Shown: positions 33,517 through 42,151, counted from the first letter of the stretch. The stretch: DNA of 64,000 nucleotides from Bacillota bacterium (GCA_023412715.1 JAEZCC010000037.1:103057-167056), one strand, 5' to 3'. Numbers and translations are program-made. The notes: generated by a model not told the origin, from the sequence alone.

Positions 33517-33960
33517 ATGACACAGGCAAAAAAGAGCTTTAGGGTCTTAGGGGCAGCGGACAACATCGTTGAAAGGCCGGAGATCAGGCTTGAAAATCTT
33601 GATATAGAAAAGCTTGATAAGGGCGAGTTGACAACCGATGGCAAGTTCTATGACGGGATTTGCATTCCGCTGAAATTCAGCGACTATGACCGCCTAGCAT
33701 GGGAGTTTATATGGTGCTGGTTTAATGATCAGTATGTCAACGAAGGTGGAGAAGATGATACCGTTGAAGATCAGCCAATTAATCTTCAGCTATATATTGA
33801 AGATAATCAGAATACAGACGAGAGGGAATATACATTAAGCGCATTTATCAAAGTTGATGATTATGACAAGACGATCACCGAATGTATGACAGAAGAAATT
33901 CGTCTGACGCAAGATGAAGTTAAAGCGGTAAGCTCAGCGTTGAAGCAATTACACTGTTAA
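33517..33960 (+). CDS. Acidic early phage protein, unknown
   Basis: 147 aa, strongly acidic, mixed alpha/beta, with a tryptophan-rich core (LAWEFIWCWFNDQ). TAGGAGGAA lies 8 nt upstream of the ATG. I do not recognise the family; similar acidic proteins in early operons include DNA mimics and inhibitors, but nothing specific shows that here. Confidence 0.65.
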   Translation: MTQAKKSFRVLGAADNIVERPEIRLENLDIEKLDKGELTTDGKFYDGICIPLKFSDYDRLAWEFIWCWFNDQYVNEGGEDDTVEDQPINLQLYIEDNQNTDEREYTLSAFIKVDDYDKTITECMTEEIRLTQDEVKAVSSALKQLHC

Positions 33961-33989
33961 AATTTTCAGCAGTAAAGGAGGTGATGCCT

Positions 33990-34106
33990 ATGCTTGTATT
34001 TGTGTCCCACTGCCCTTATTTGGCATTATTGGAAAGGGTTATGAAGATTATTCATAAAAAAGAGGTAAATGAATTATGGCTAATATGCAAGATCAGGCAG
34101 AAATAG
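33990..34106 (+). CDS. Very small ORF with strong ribosome site
   Basis: 38 aa (MLVFVSHCPYLALLERVMKI...). The near-perfect AAAGGAGGTGAT 4 nt upstream is the best Shine-Dalgarno in the element. It overlaps the next gene by 31 bp and may serve as a translational-coupling leader for it. Confidence 0.4.
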   Translation: MLVFVSHCPYLALLERVMKIIHKKEVNELWLICKIRQK

Positions 34107-34348
34107 CACGAGCAATGACCGGAAGCACATTGAGTGATGATAAAATTTTTGAACAGGTATCGAATATGAATCCTTCAGTAAAGAACCAAAGTTCAAAAGA
34201 AGTCGATACTCTTGTAAAGGTGTATGATGGTAAATTTGATAAGGTTTTTGCAAACAACCGAATTGGTTTCAATATTATTGCAAATAAATATGGCATTGAC
34301 GGAGCTACTTTGTTTTGGATTTACATGGACTGGCGTAATCGAATTTAA
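34076..34348 (+). CDS. Small early protein, unknown
   Basis: 90 aa (MANMQDQAEIARAMTGSTL...), helical, with AGAGGT upstream. No family recognised. It continues the early gene string and overlaps the preceding small ORF. Confidence 0.55.
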   Translation: MANMQDQAEIARAMTGSTLSDDKIFEQVSNMNPSVKNQSSKEVDTLVKVYDGKFDKVFANNRIGFNIIANKYGIDGATLFWIYMDWRNRI

Positions 34349-34405
34349 TCAATACGCTTCCCTTCAGGTGGTGGCTAAAAGGTTGCCGCCTTTGGGGAGG
34401 TCTAT

Positions 34406-35092
34406 ATTAACAGAAAGAAGGAATATAAAACGACTCTAAAAGAACAAGTAGTGGACCTTGATAAACAACTTGAGCAAAGTGATGATTGGAAAGATGAATA
34501 TGACTCACTTTGCAAGGAGTTGAAAGGATATGCCCAAGAATTCTATGAGTCACTTTTAAAGAAATATCAAATTCCAACTGAACCAATACAATTACCTTTG
34601 ACTTTTTTCCCAACTTGTCAGAATTATGATCAGTTGTCAGAAGGAAAAGCTGTTACAGGAAATTGTATAGTTTCCAAATCATCCATTGACATTGAGATAT
34701 ATTTTGTTTTGGTTTATAAAAGCAATATCAACACTCTGAAACAAAGTATTCGTCATGAGATCATACATTTTTTCCTTTTGAAAAATAATTTAAAATTTTA
34801 CGATAATTCTGCAATCTTTCATGCCTTTTGCGATATTTATGATGCTAATGCTTATGCTGAACTTAACTGCAAAGAAAAAGGACTTTTAGAGAAATACCAT
34901 ATCGCTTATCAAAATATAGATACCCTGCAAAAGATTTATGAAAATAATAAAGAAGCAAATCCAAAACTAAGTGAGCAGATATTTAGGAACTTTAAAAATA
35001 GGCTTCTCTTAGAACTAGGACTTGAAAATGATGAACAGAGAGAGGCAATGAATTACATCTATCCAATAGCTACCCCGCCTAGTTTACATTAA
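34406..35092 (+). CDS. Zincin-type metallopeptidase, probable ATT start
   Basis: About 228 aa. HEIIH (His117, Glu118, His121 from this start) in SIRHEIIHFFLL is the zinc-binding motif of zincins, here in an SprT-like setting with a later DIYDANAYAEL segment that may supply the third ligand. The only ordinary start in frame, GTG at 34451, has no ribosome site. GGGGAGG at 34394-34400 lies exactly 5 nt before ATT at 34406, so an ATT start is proposed. It may process phage or host proteins; targets are unknown. Confidence 0.65.
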   Translation: MNRKKEYKTTLKEQVVDLDKQLEQSDDWKDEYDSLCKELKGYAQEFYESLLKKYQIPTEPIQLPLTFFPTCQNYDQLSEGKAVTGNCIVSKSSIDIEIYFVLVYKSNINTLKQSIRHEIIHFFLLKNNLKFYDNSAIFHAFCDIYDANAYAELNCKEKGLLEKYHIAYQNIDTLQKIYENNKEANPKLSEQIFRNFKNRLLLELGLENDEQREAMNYIYPIATPPSLH

Positions 35093-35170
35093 TTTGATGT
35101 CATTATCTCAGATGATAGGATATAGCCGTTCTATTCCATTCACAGATCGGATTTTCAGCGCCGAACCGAA

Positions 35171-35332
35171 GCACACGTTTTTATGTAGTGAAATACGTTT
35201 CATGTTATTTTCACTACATGGTTTTAGGGATACGGTGGATTACATGTTTTAGGGGTTGTATTTCAAAAAGTTCAATTCTACTACACGTTTTTAGGGATAG
35301 GTATAGCATACCCACTACACGTTTTTATGGTA
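35171..35332. repeat. Iteron array of the element's replication origin
   Basis: Five direct copies of an ACTACAYGTTTTTAGGGATA-like 20-mer (near 35171, 35213, 35239, 35280, 35314), the fourth identical to consensus and the others with a few changes. A 10-bp inverted repeat, TGTAGTGAAA (35184-35193) and TTTCACTACA (35209-35218), is formed by the first two. The array lies in a 555-bp gene-free gap directly before the initiator-like gene. Confidence 0.8.
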
Positions 35333-35343
35333 AATCGGAAACG

Positions 35344-35395
35344 TAATAATATATATTAAACTAATAATATATATTAAAAGAATAATATATATTTT
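35344..35395. repeat. AT-only tandem repeats (DNA-unwinding element)
   Basis: Three copies of TAATAATATATATTAAA (35344, 35362, 35380) follow the iterons. No G or C interrupts them except single spacers. Iterons plus AT-rich tandem 13-17-mers are the classic layout of a Rep-dependent origin. An ACTTAGCT/AGCTAAGT inverted repeat (35530-35559) further on may be an autoregulatory operator of the initiator gene. Confidence 0.75.
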
Positions 35396-35638
35396 CGTGA
35401 CGTTCCGTCCCGAACGAAATCTTCTGAAATTTTTTGTTGTTAATCTTAGTGCCTATTGATATGATCAATATGTATTATACATTTTCCCTCGTGATTACAT
35501 GCCCTTATAGTATTTATGAAGACATGGTAACTTAGCTTTGTGAAAATAATTAGCTAAGTGACTTACAAAGAGTTTTTAATATATTCCGTATTTTCTATTA
35601 AAGAATTATAATTTATGACATAATAGAGAGGATGATTA

Positions 35639-35644
35639 ATGTAA
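35639..35644 (+). promoter_or_regulatory. Start-stop minimal ORF before the initiator gene
   Basis: AGAGAGGA (35625-35632) is ideally spaced (6 nt) for ATG at 35639, which is followed at once by TAA. The initiator ATG at 35648 is in the same frame, 15 nt from that ribosome site. It may limit initiator synthesis. Confidence 0.4.
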
Positions 35645-35647
35645 TTT

Positions 35648-36814
35648 ATGGATGTTCAGGAATCAAGTGTTGTGTTTTCTAAAGATAAAATCTACGGCGC
35701 AAGCTTTGATAATAAATTGCTTTTGCTGCTGGCTTTTCTTGGGATAAACCGTACATATTCAAACAAGGTCGTATGTTCGCTGGATTATATGATCCGTAAG
35801 ATTGGTTACATTCCGGATGCACATGAAAATCAGATCAACGATAAAATCATATCGCTGTTACATGGTTTGATAAAAGATCAATATATTTCTGTTGGTGTTG
35901 ATATTGATAAGGTAAAGCCGAAAGATATCTTTGAAATTTGGATTAGCTGGGAAAAGAATCTATTTGATGTCAATACTGATTATGTACTTTTGACTGAATC
36001 GGAGTTCGATAAGATCACTCAATCTAAAAGCTGCAATATAGGCAAGGATACGTTACTTCGAGTATTCCTTGTTATTAAGAGCTATATCAATATAAATGGG
36101 GAACATCAAGTAGGATATCCGGCTGTTAGAACTATTCAAAATAAGTGCCATATAACGAGTGATAAATGTGTCGTAAATGCTATCCGGCAATTACAGGAGA
36201 TCGGCATACTGTATGTTTATTGCGCTGGAAGCTATAGGGATGAGAATGGTAAAAGGCAGAATGCGAACAGCTTCTATGCCATTGATAAAGATCAGTTACA
36301 GGCAGATTACTGTAAAAAGATATCCACCGATCTGATAAAAAAACATAGAGGTATCTCTGTTAATCGCTTTGACACAGTTACAAAACCTACCATGAAAAAA
36401 GATAAACCTGATCAGAAAACTGAAGAAAAGCCGACAGCAATTAAACCGGTTGAACAAAAAAATGAATCATATGATGGGCCTGAGTTGTATAGACCGGTAG
36501 AGAAAATGCCGTGGGAAAAGATATTAGATGAAACAGATCATATTAAAACTGTGAAAGGGCCTAAGTTTACTGTTAAGGTTGACAAACCTAAAGAGCGTGA
36601 TTATGACGCGGAATTTCTTGCATTGTTGGAAGAGGAGGAGAAAAATGAATCGGAAGTAAAGATTAAACAGCATAATCCTACAAATGAAGAAATATCGCAT
36701 TATGAACCGGAGCAGGAGAAACCTGATCCCGATGAAGATAAAACGGATATAGGAATGACAAATGACGAGATGGATGACTATTTCAGCCATTTTAGAAATG
36801 CAGCAGGTATTTAA
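35648..36814 (+). CDS. Replication-initiator-like winged-helix protein
   Basis: 388 aa. Two winged-helix-like segments are visible, about 20-100 (LLLLLAFLGINRTYSNKVVCSLDYMIRKIGYI) and about 135-215 (LRVFLVIKSYI ... VGYPAVRTIQNKCHITSDKCVVNAIRQLQEIGILYVY), the tandem arrangement of Rep initiators. A long charged, proline-containing disordered tail follows, ending in an acidic DDYFSHF motif. Directly upstream are five iterons and AT repeats, which it probably binds. The polymerase gene follows 27 bp later. Assignment is by context and fold pattern, not by a named family. Confidence 0.65.
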   Translation: MDVQESSVVFSKDKIYGASFDNKLLLLLAFLGINRTYSNKVVCSLDYMIRKIGYIPDAHENQINDKIISLLHGLIKDQYISVGVDIDKVKPKDIFEIWISWEKNLFDVNTDYVLLTESEFDKITQSKSCNIGKDTLLRVFLVIKSYININGEHQVGYPAVRTIQNKCHITSDKCVVNAIRQLQEIGILYVYCAGSYRDENGKRQNANSFYAIDKDQLQADYCKKISTDLIKKHRGISVNRFDTVTKPTMKKDKPDQKTEEKPTAIKPVEQKNESYDGPELYRPVEKMPWEKILDETDHIKTVKGPKFTVKVDKPKERDYDAEFLALLEEEEKNESEVKIKQHNPTNEEISHYEPEQEKPDPDEDKTDIGMTNDEMDDYFSHFRNAAGI

Positions 36815-36841
36815 TTTTAAAAGGAGTAATGAGAATAGAAA

Positions 36842-39800
36842 ATGTCTAAGGAAAATAATAATAAGGCAGCAACACCAACAACACTCTATGGAATTCTTCG
36901 CCTGAAGATAGATCAGGCACATGGAAACAAGTTTTGGCTTGTAGATCAATGGAAAGATATATGCGTTAATCAAGATGCAGACAATGAGTTATTGACATTT
37001 GACGAGATTACGGAAAAGATGAGTATTGGAAAAATCAAAACTGAAAAACGGCTCAAAAATTATGAGATACTTGTCAATGTTTCAGAATTTTTCCGCATTG
37101 TTGAGCATCTTCATCCTGCTTGTGTTGTTGATGATGGCAGAGGATATAGGTTTATCAAAGATATTATTGAGATTAAAGTTGGACGTAACTATAAGCATTA
37201 TGATACATGGTTCAGTAAGGAAGCAATCGAAAGCAATGAACTTGGTATTATATATGTTAATGGCAGACGCTTTAAAAAGATATTTTGCAGTGCAAGTCAT
37301 GTACGCCAGAAAAAAGTATTCTTTGTTGCAGAAGAATTATATGATCAGGTGATTGAGATTGCATTAGCTGGTATTGGTATTGATAATCCGAAAAACGTCA
37401 AAGAGCCATGCAAGTGGGGCGCATATCTCGGCATGTGCTGTACTGATTCCATAGTTGTAACTATGCCTCATATGGTTGTTATTCGCGATCCCCAGCAGGA
37501 AATCACGGAAAATTTTGATGTTGTAAAAGGAACTGTAATTGATAATCCTGATAAGGAGAAAAAAGGAATTGACTATCTGTATCAATTAGATACAAAGCCA
37601 GAAAATAATACTAAGAAAACAATTAAGATTGACTTTGCGGATGGCGCTGGTCTGGTGGATGTTACTTTAGCTCAAAAATGGGCAAAAGAATTAAGACTTG
37701 CTTATATTCCTTCCGCTTATCAATTTAGAGCTTGTGCTGGAGTAAAAGGAAATGTATATCCTTTTGATATTGTAGCTTTTGCGAAAAAATATAATGTACG
37801 CAAGATAACTGATAGATGGGGCAAGATGTGGGATATTTTTGACGATAACATAGATTGTATTTTGACGGAGTCGCAGGTTAAGTTTGCGAAAATGTTTAAC
37901 AGCGCCGAAGAATGGAAAGGTGCTTTTGATGAAAAAAAATATGACTATCAGCGTACATTTAACATCTCTGATGCATGTATTCCGTATTGGAAATTAAAAC
38001 AAGAATGTATTTTAAGTTATCAGCCGTTACAGACACTGGAGCTTACGGACGATGAGATCAAAACATTATGTGCGGATACGGTTGACAAAGTAACAAAGGT
38101 ACATACTGATATTGATGCTTTTGTCAAATGGCGTGGCTTAGATAAGAACGATGAAGAAAAATCCGAAAAAGAAAAATATACTAATCCTGCTCTGTTCGCA
38201 TTAAAATATGATCATAGTTTAGCCAACGACAGTTATGTGCATAAAGTGATGATGGATAATCTGCTTAAATTCCGCATGACTAACCATATTCGCCTTAGTA
38301 TACAATGCAATTACCAAGTGTTTATACCAGACATATTTGCATTAGCACAAGCAGCGTTTAAGCTTCCAGTAACAGGATTGCTGAAAGCAGGGCAAATATT
38401 TAATCTATTTTGGCATAATCAAGGCGCAAAAGAATTAACGATGATCCGATTCCCCCATGTTGCACGGGAACATTATTTAGTTGATGTTGCGGGTGCAAAT
38501 GATGAAAACTGGACAGAGATGCAACACTGGTATCAATATCAAAATGTAGGATATATCAGCAGTATCCATGATTCGCTTGCATTGCGTCTCGGTGGGGCTG
38601 ATTACGATGATGATCATGTATATGGCCTTGCGGAAAAAACGATCTGTGACGCTGTTAGACGTAATCCAGCAAATACAATTTGGTTTGAGCGTGATAAAGA
38701 TGGAGAAGCAAAGGCGAATAAAAAAGTACAGTTTTCGGATTATGGTGCAATAGCAAATAGTGATAGTGTCGGAATGCGAAACGAGATTGGTAATGTTGTC
38801 AATGACACATCGAAATTATGGAGCATGATAATACCTGATAAGACGGCAGAACAAAACAACCAGATATATGACTATGTTAAGATTATGTCTGTTATAGATT
38901 CACTTTGTATTGATTTTGCCAAGACAGGCATAAAAGCACAAATGCCACAGGATATCAAAGCACAATTAAAGGGATATAAAAATCCCTACTTTATGCAATT
39001 TCGGAATAAAAAAAAGACGGGAAAAAATAATCAAGCACAGCGAAGAGCATTGGAAAATAACACGGAAGTTACAGCCAAATATAGTGATAGTCAAAGCACG
39101 ATGAACCGAATTGCACATTTTATGGATGATAATATCAGTAATCTCAAGGGTAATTATGATGTGCCGGAATTTAACTGGACAACATTATTACAGGGCGAAG
39201 CAGATCAGCAAGATAGTATCACATATCAGGCGGTTAAAAATAAGCTGAAAGAATTACATCATTATTTTAGTAAGCAATGCCAAAAAATAAGTATCGATAG
39301 TATCAATGTTTTTGACGATGATGGAAAAGATAATGCCAAAGCTGCAATGATGAAGTTGCGCTTAAATTTTGCTGAATGCAGAGTACAATTACTGTTGGTG
39401 CAACCGGATATAAATAAGTTGATTAACGATGTAATTATTGCCTATTACACGGAAAAAGAACTTGTATCGCAAAGTAAAGCAATCATTTGGAATTGCTTCA
39501 AAAATCAAGTGATTACACGGTGTAGGGGTGGTAAAAGCAAAGAGAATATTTATAACATTGATGATCTTAAAAAGCAGCATAACAAAATTGTTGCTAGGCA
39601 CAAAAAAGAAAACGATATTAAAAATAAACAAATTGGTATTGCAGCAATTGATCAGATCAAAAATAAAGTATCTATTACTGATGCAGACAAAAAATATATT
39701 AATAAGGTACTCCAAACACAGCGCAGTAAAAAGCTGTATTACGCTTTGCTGTATGTATGGCTTAAATGGATCAAAGCAAATCCAAAGAGCCATATGAAAA

Positions 39801-40264
39801 TTATATATCATTCCGGTGATCAAATCAGTAAAACGCAACTATGTAAGATAGCTGGAGTTCAAACAAAAGCATGGCGAGATATTATAACAAGTTTGCAAGA
39901 TAAAAAATTGGTTGAGATTATTAGTGTTGACGATAAGTCCACAAAAATACGGATTAATTATCAGCGTAATAAGGGTAAAAAGATTGAATTACCTGAAACT
40001 TGCAAAAAGATGCGGCACTGGATGAACCACAATGTACCAGTAGATAAACATCGGCATGAGGAAGCGGAAAACTATAGTATTAGCGATTTCACAGAACCTA
40101 AAAACTCACTAAAAAAGCCTGTAATGTGTGTGGAAACTGGCGAAGTTTTTGAATCAATAAAAGACGTTGAGCGGAAAACAACTATTGATAGCAATGCTAT
40201 TGGCGCTTGTTGCAGAGGAAAGCAGAAAACATCAGGCGGTTATCATTGGCGCTTTGTTAATTAA
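36842..40264 (+). CDS. RDR/QDE-1-like (YonO-class) double-psi-beta-barrel RNA polymerase
   Basis: 1140 aa. It carries, in order, motifs of eukaryotic-type RNA-dependent RNA polymerases: DGAGLVDVTLAQKWA (267-281, like DGxGxISxxLA), IPSAYQFRACAGVKGNV (289-305, like PSAFQIRYGGxKGVV), MIRFPHV (534-540, like RNPCLHPGD), GGADYDDDHVYGL (584-596; metal aspartates 587, 589, 591, with Asp for the usual Gly in DxDGD), NEIGNVVND (647-655), and LCIDFAKTGIKAQMP (688-702, like AVDFAKTGxPAxMP). This fold unites RDRs, phage YonO and the cellular RNA polymerase core. Extra domains are a winged helix (about 955-1025) and a C-terminal NUMOD1-like domain (1090-1140). Template and promoter preference are unknown; transcription of late genes or priming of replication are both possible. 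Confidence 0.82.
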   Translation: MSKENNNKAATPTTLYGILRLKIDQAHGNKFWLVDQWKDICVNQDADNELLTFDEITEKMSIGKIKTEKRLKNYEILVNVSEFFRIVEHLHPACVVDDGRGYRFIKDIIEIKVGRNYKHYDTWFSKEAIESNELGIIYVNGRRFKKIFCSASHVRQKKVFFVAEELYDQVIEIALAGIGIDNPKNVKEPCKWGAYLGMCCTDSIVVTMPHMVVIRDPQQEITENFDVVKGTVIDNPDKEKKGIDYLYQLDTKPENNTKKTIKIDFADGAGLVDVTLAQKWAKELRLAYIPSAYQFRACAGVKGNVYPFDIVAFAKKYNVRKITDRWGKMWDIFDDNIDCILTESQVKFAKMFNSAEEWKGAFDEKKYDYQRTFNISDACIPYWKLKQECILSYQPLQTLELTDDEIKTLCADTVDKVTKVHTDIDAFVKWRGLDKNDEEKSEKEKYTNPALFALKYDHSLANDSYVHKVMMDNLLKFRMTNHIRLSIQCNYQVFIPDIFALAQAAFKLPVTGLLKAGQIFNLFWHNQGAKELTMIRFPHVAREHYLVDVAGANDENWTEMQHWYQYQNVGYISSIHDSLALRLGGADYDDDHVYGLAEKTICDAVRRNPANTIWFERDKDGEAKANKKVQFSDYGAIANSDSVGMRNEIGNVVNDTSKLWSMIIPDKTAEQNNQIYDYVKIMSVIDSLCIDFAKTGIKAQMPQDIKAQLKGYKNPYFMQFRNKKKTGKNNQAQRRALENNTEVTAKYSDSQSTMNRIAHFMDDNISNLKGNYDVPEFNWTTLLQGEADQQDSITYQAVKNKLKELHHYFSKQCQKISIDSINVFDDDGKDNAKAAMMKLRLNFAECRVQLLLVQPDINKLINDVIIAYYTEKELVSQSKAIIWNCFKNQVITRCRGGKSKENIYNIDDLKKQHNKIVARHKKENDIKNKQIGIAAIDQIKNKVSITDADKKYINKVLQTQRSKKLYYALLYVWLKWIKANPKSHMKIIYHSGDQISKTQLCKIAGVQTKAWRDIITSLQDKKLVEIISVDDKSTKIRINYQRNKGKKIELPETCKKMRHWMNHNVPVDKHRHEEAENYSISDFTEPKNSLKKPVMCVETGEVFESIKDVERKTTIDSNAIGACCRGKQKTSGGYHWRFVN

Positions 40265-40272
40265 TTAAATAT

Positions 40273-40320
40273 AACCTTGTATATTGTATTGTAATGTCAA
40301 TATTTTATACAAGGTTTCTT
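40273..40320 (+). terminator. Terminator after the polymerase gene
   Basis: AACCTTGTATA pairs with TATACAAGGTT across a 22-nt loop, followed by TCTT; the T-tract is weak. Confidence 0.55.
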
Positions 40321-40467
40321 AAAATTTGCAAAAAACATATTGCTAAAAAGTTGTTTATTCATGCGGTTATTTTACATTTTTCTGTTGATTAAGGAATTAA
40401 CAACTATAGATATAAAATATATTTACAATTATTTTTTATCAATTAAAGTTGAAAGGCAGGTGCAATC

Positions 40468-40665
40468 ATGGATCAAAAACAATTAAGGAAAAGGTTGATT
40501 TATGCTATTAATAATGTTGGGTTAAAAGCAAAGTCGATCAGTAAAGTTACCGGAGTTGATGAATCTAGTTTATCACGATTTAAAACAGGTAAGGCTATGT
40601 TGTACCTGTCTGATGCTCAAAAACTAGATGCTTATTTTGATAAGTTTTTTATGGTAGAACTATAA
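40468..40665 (+). CDS. Small HTH (Cro/XRE-like) regulator
   Basis: 65 aa, nearly all a helix-turn-helix (SISKVTGVDESSLSRFKTGKAMLYLSDAQKL). AAAGGCAGG lies upstream. It stands alone between the polymerase and the late block, followed by a 7-bp perfect hairpin terminator (40683-40700). It may control the late genes. Confidence 0.75.
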   Translation: MDQKQLRKRLIYAINNVGLKAKSISKVTGVDESSLSRFKTGKAMLYLSDAQKLDAYFDKFFMVEL

Positions 40666-40709
40666 TATCTATTTGGTAATAACGGCCTATTACTAGGCCG
40701 ATTATTATA

Positions 40710-41070
40710 TTAGCAATTTCAGATTTCTGAGCATGATTAGTAACTTTTGCTAAATTTTCATGCCGGTTCAAGTCCGACCTCCTCCAAAGTAAGAGAAAAT
40801 TAGCTGTGGTGAACTGATGGCTTCCTATATGGAACCGGATTAAAGGCAGAACAATCATCTGTCTGCGCTTATAAAGCGTTGCCTAAACAAGTAATACTAT
40901 TTGCCATAGTATTATTCCATCTTTCGGGGGCGCAGTGGGAAACCAGTGCGCCTCTTAATTATAATCTATAGTTGCAATAGCGACTATATTTTATATATAA
41001 GTCCAGCAGGACAGACACGCAAAGAAGTAATGAGATCGTGCGCCATTGTTTACCTGCTGAACTCTTTTTT
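40710..41070 (+). ncRNA. Candidate structured phage non-coding RNA
   Basis: The 454-bp gene-free gap 40666-41119 is full of stems: TTAGCAA/TTGCTAA (40710-40753), a tRNA T-arm-like GCCGG-TTCAAGT-CCGAC (40762-40778), CGCTT/AAGCG (40866-40878), a perfect 9-bp TAATACTAT/ATAGTATTA (40892-40914), GGCGCA-TGG-GAAA-CCA-TGCGCC with a GNRA tetraloop (40929-40952), and CAGCAGG/CCTGCTG (41004-41059) followed by CTTTTTT, a proper terminator. GC content is higher than its surroundings. It matches no RNA family I can name. Confidence 0.5.
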
Positions 41071-41119
41071 AAAATTATAATTGTAGTTATAAATATTTTG
41101 CAGAAAGAAGTAGTTGAAA

Positions 41120-41563
41120 ATGGATACGGTTGAAACACTGAAATATAATATAATGATGTTTAACAGTTTCATGGTAGAGGCGTTGAAAGATAATAATACG
41201 GCAGGTTATACAGAAGCAACTAAGAATTTAAAATTATGTACTGATGCGTTGAAAGCGTTGCAGTATAAACTAGCAGAAAAACATGATATAATTACGGTAT
41301 TCAGCCGTGGTATTGCGGAATCACTTTGCGTGGATTATGGGTACTTTAACCAACTTATCGGAATTGAAAAAGACAAGAATAATCCTAAACGGAAGAAGTA
41401 CATATTTTCAGTAAGTGGAGATATTGAAAGGAATTTTAATGAATTGCTTGATAAGGTGCGTAAGTTTAAAGAAGAGAAAAAACAGCAGTGTCAAGAGATT
41501 GATAGAGCACTAGAAGAAAATAATGCGGCAGAAGCGGATAAGGTGGAGAATGGAAAAGTTTAA
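41120..41563 (+). CDS. Phage protein before the packaging genes, unknown
   Basis: 147 aa from ATG 41120 (AAAGAAG 9 nt upstream). Mostly helical with a basic, coiled-coil C-terminal half (KVRKFKEEKKQQCQEIDRALEEN). No family recognised. It starts the late gene string and overlaps the next gene by 14 bp. Confidence 0.6.
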   Translation: MDTVETLKYNIMMFNSFMVEALKDNNTAGYTEATKNLKLCTDALKALQYKLAEKHDIITVFSRGIAESLCVDYGYFNQLIGIEKDKNNPKRKKYIFSVSGDIERNFNELLDKVRKFKEEKKQQCQEIDRALEENNAAEADKVENGKV

Positions 41564-41867
41564 TATAGCAAATATGCGGCTTGCTTTAAGATTATTGCTT
41601 AAAAAAGAAAAGATCGACCAGATGATTAATGCGTTACACTTACATGATTTCAAAGAACTTGCTCACTTATATTGTGATGTGTTTAATCAATATATTAGTT
41701 TGATGGGAAGATACGGGGTTAATACTTATTCTCAATTTAAGCTGGACAGCTATCTGGTTGATTTGTATGATACATTAAAACCGGGATGTGATTTTGATGA
41801 TTTCTGCCATATCATTTATATTCCAACTAATATTAAAGGGTTATACAGGTTACCGGAGATTCCATAA
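41550..41867 (+). CDS. Phage protein, unknown
   Basis: 105 aa (MEKFNIANMRLALRLLLKKE...), start chosen at 41550 with AGGTGG upstream. Helical, no family recognised. Confidence 0.55.
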   Translation: MEKFNIANMRLALRLLLKKEKIDQMINALHLHDFKELAHLYCDVFNQYISLMGRYGVNTYSQFKLDSYLVDLYDTLKPGCDFDDFCHIIYIPTNIKGLYRLPEIP

Positions 41868-41932
41868 GGAGAAGTTGAGGGGTATCGTGAAATGCGATAT
41901 CCCTTTTATATTTGTTTAAGGAGATGGATAAA

Positions 41933-42136
41933 GTGACGGATGAAGAGTACCAAGAAATAATTAAAGTGTTATCGGGACAAAAGGAAAAGCTTGAAAAGGA
42001 AGTTGATGATCTTAAGCGCGAAAATGAGCGTAAATCAAATATTGCTTCTGGACTTGCTATGCTGCTTGCAAAAACAGGTGATAAGGATTTAGTTCATCAA
42101 GGGTTGCTTATTGCACAGGAAGCAAGCAAAGCATAA
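41933..42136 (+). CDS. Small coiled-coil phage protein, GTG start
   Basis: 67 aa. AAGGAG at 41918-41923 is 9 nt from GTG 41933; the ATG at 41924 touches the ribosome site and is unlikely. The chain is a coiled coil (LSGQKEKLEKEVDDLKRENERK) followed by an alanine-rich helix. Confidence 0.55.
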   Translation: MTDEEYQEIIKVLSGQKEKLEKEVDDLKRENERKSNIASGLAMLLAKTGDKDLVHQGLLIAQEASKA

Positions 42137-42151
42137 AGCGGGGGTGATGTG

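Noticed and set aside
36524..36973. Minus-strand hydrophobic ORF opposite the initiator tail
   Set aside because: The run of Ile/Leu/Phe is the complement of the Lys/Glu-rich disordered tail. No start signal supports it.
40752..40786. tRNA gene suggested by a T-arm-like GGTTCAAGTCC and CTCCTCCA end
   Set aside because: No matching GGAGGAG acceptor strand, no D-arm, and no loop with T33 before an anticodon. The T-stem has a C-A mismatch. Kept only as part of a candidate structured RNA.
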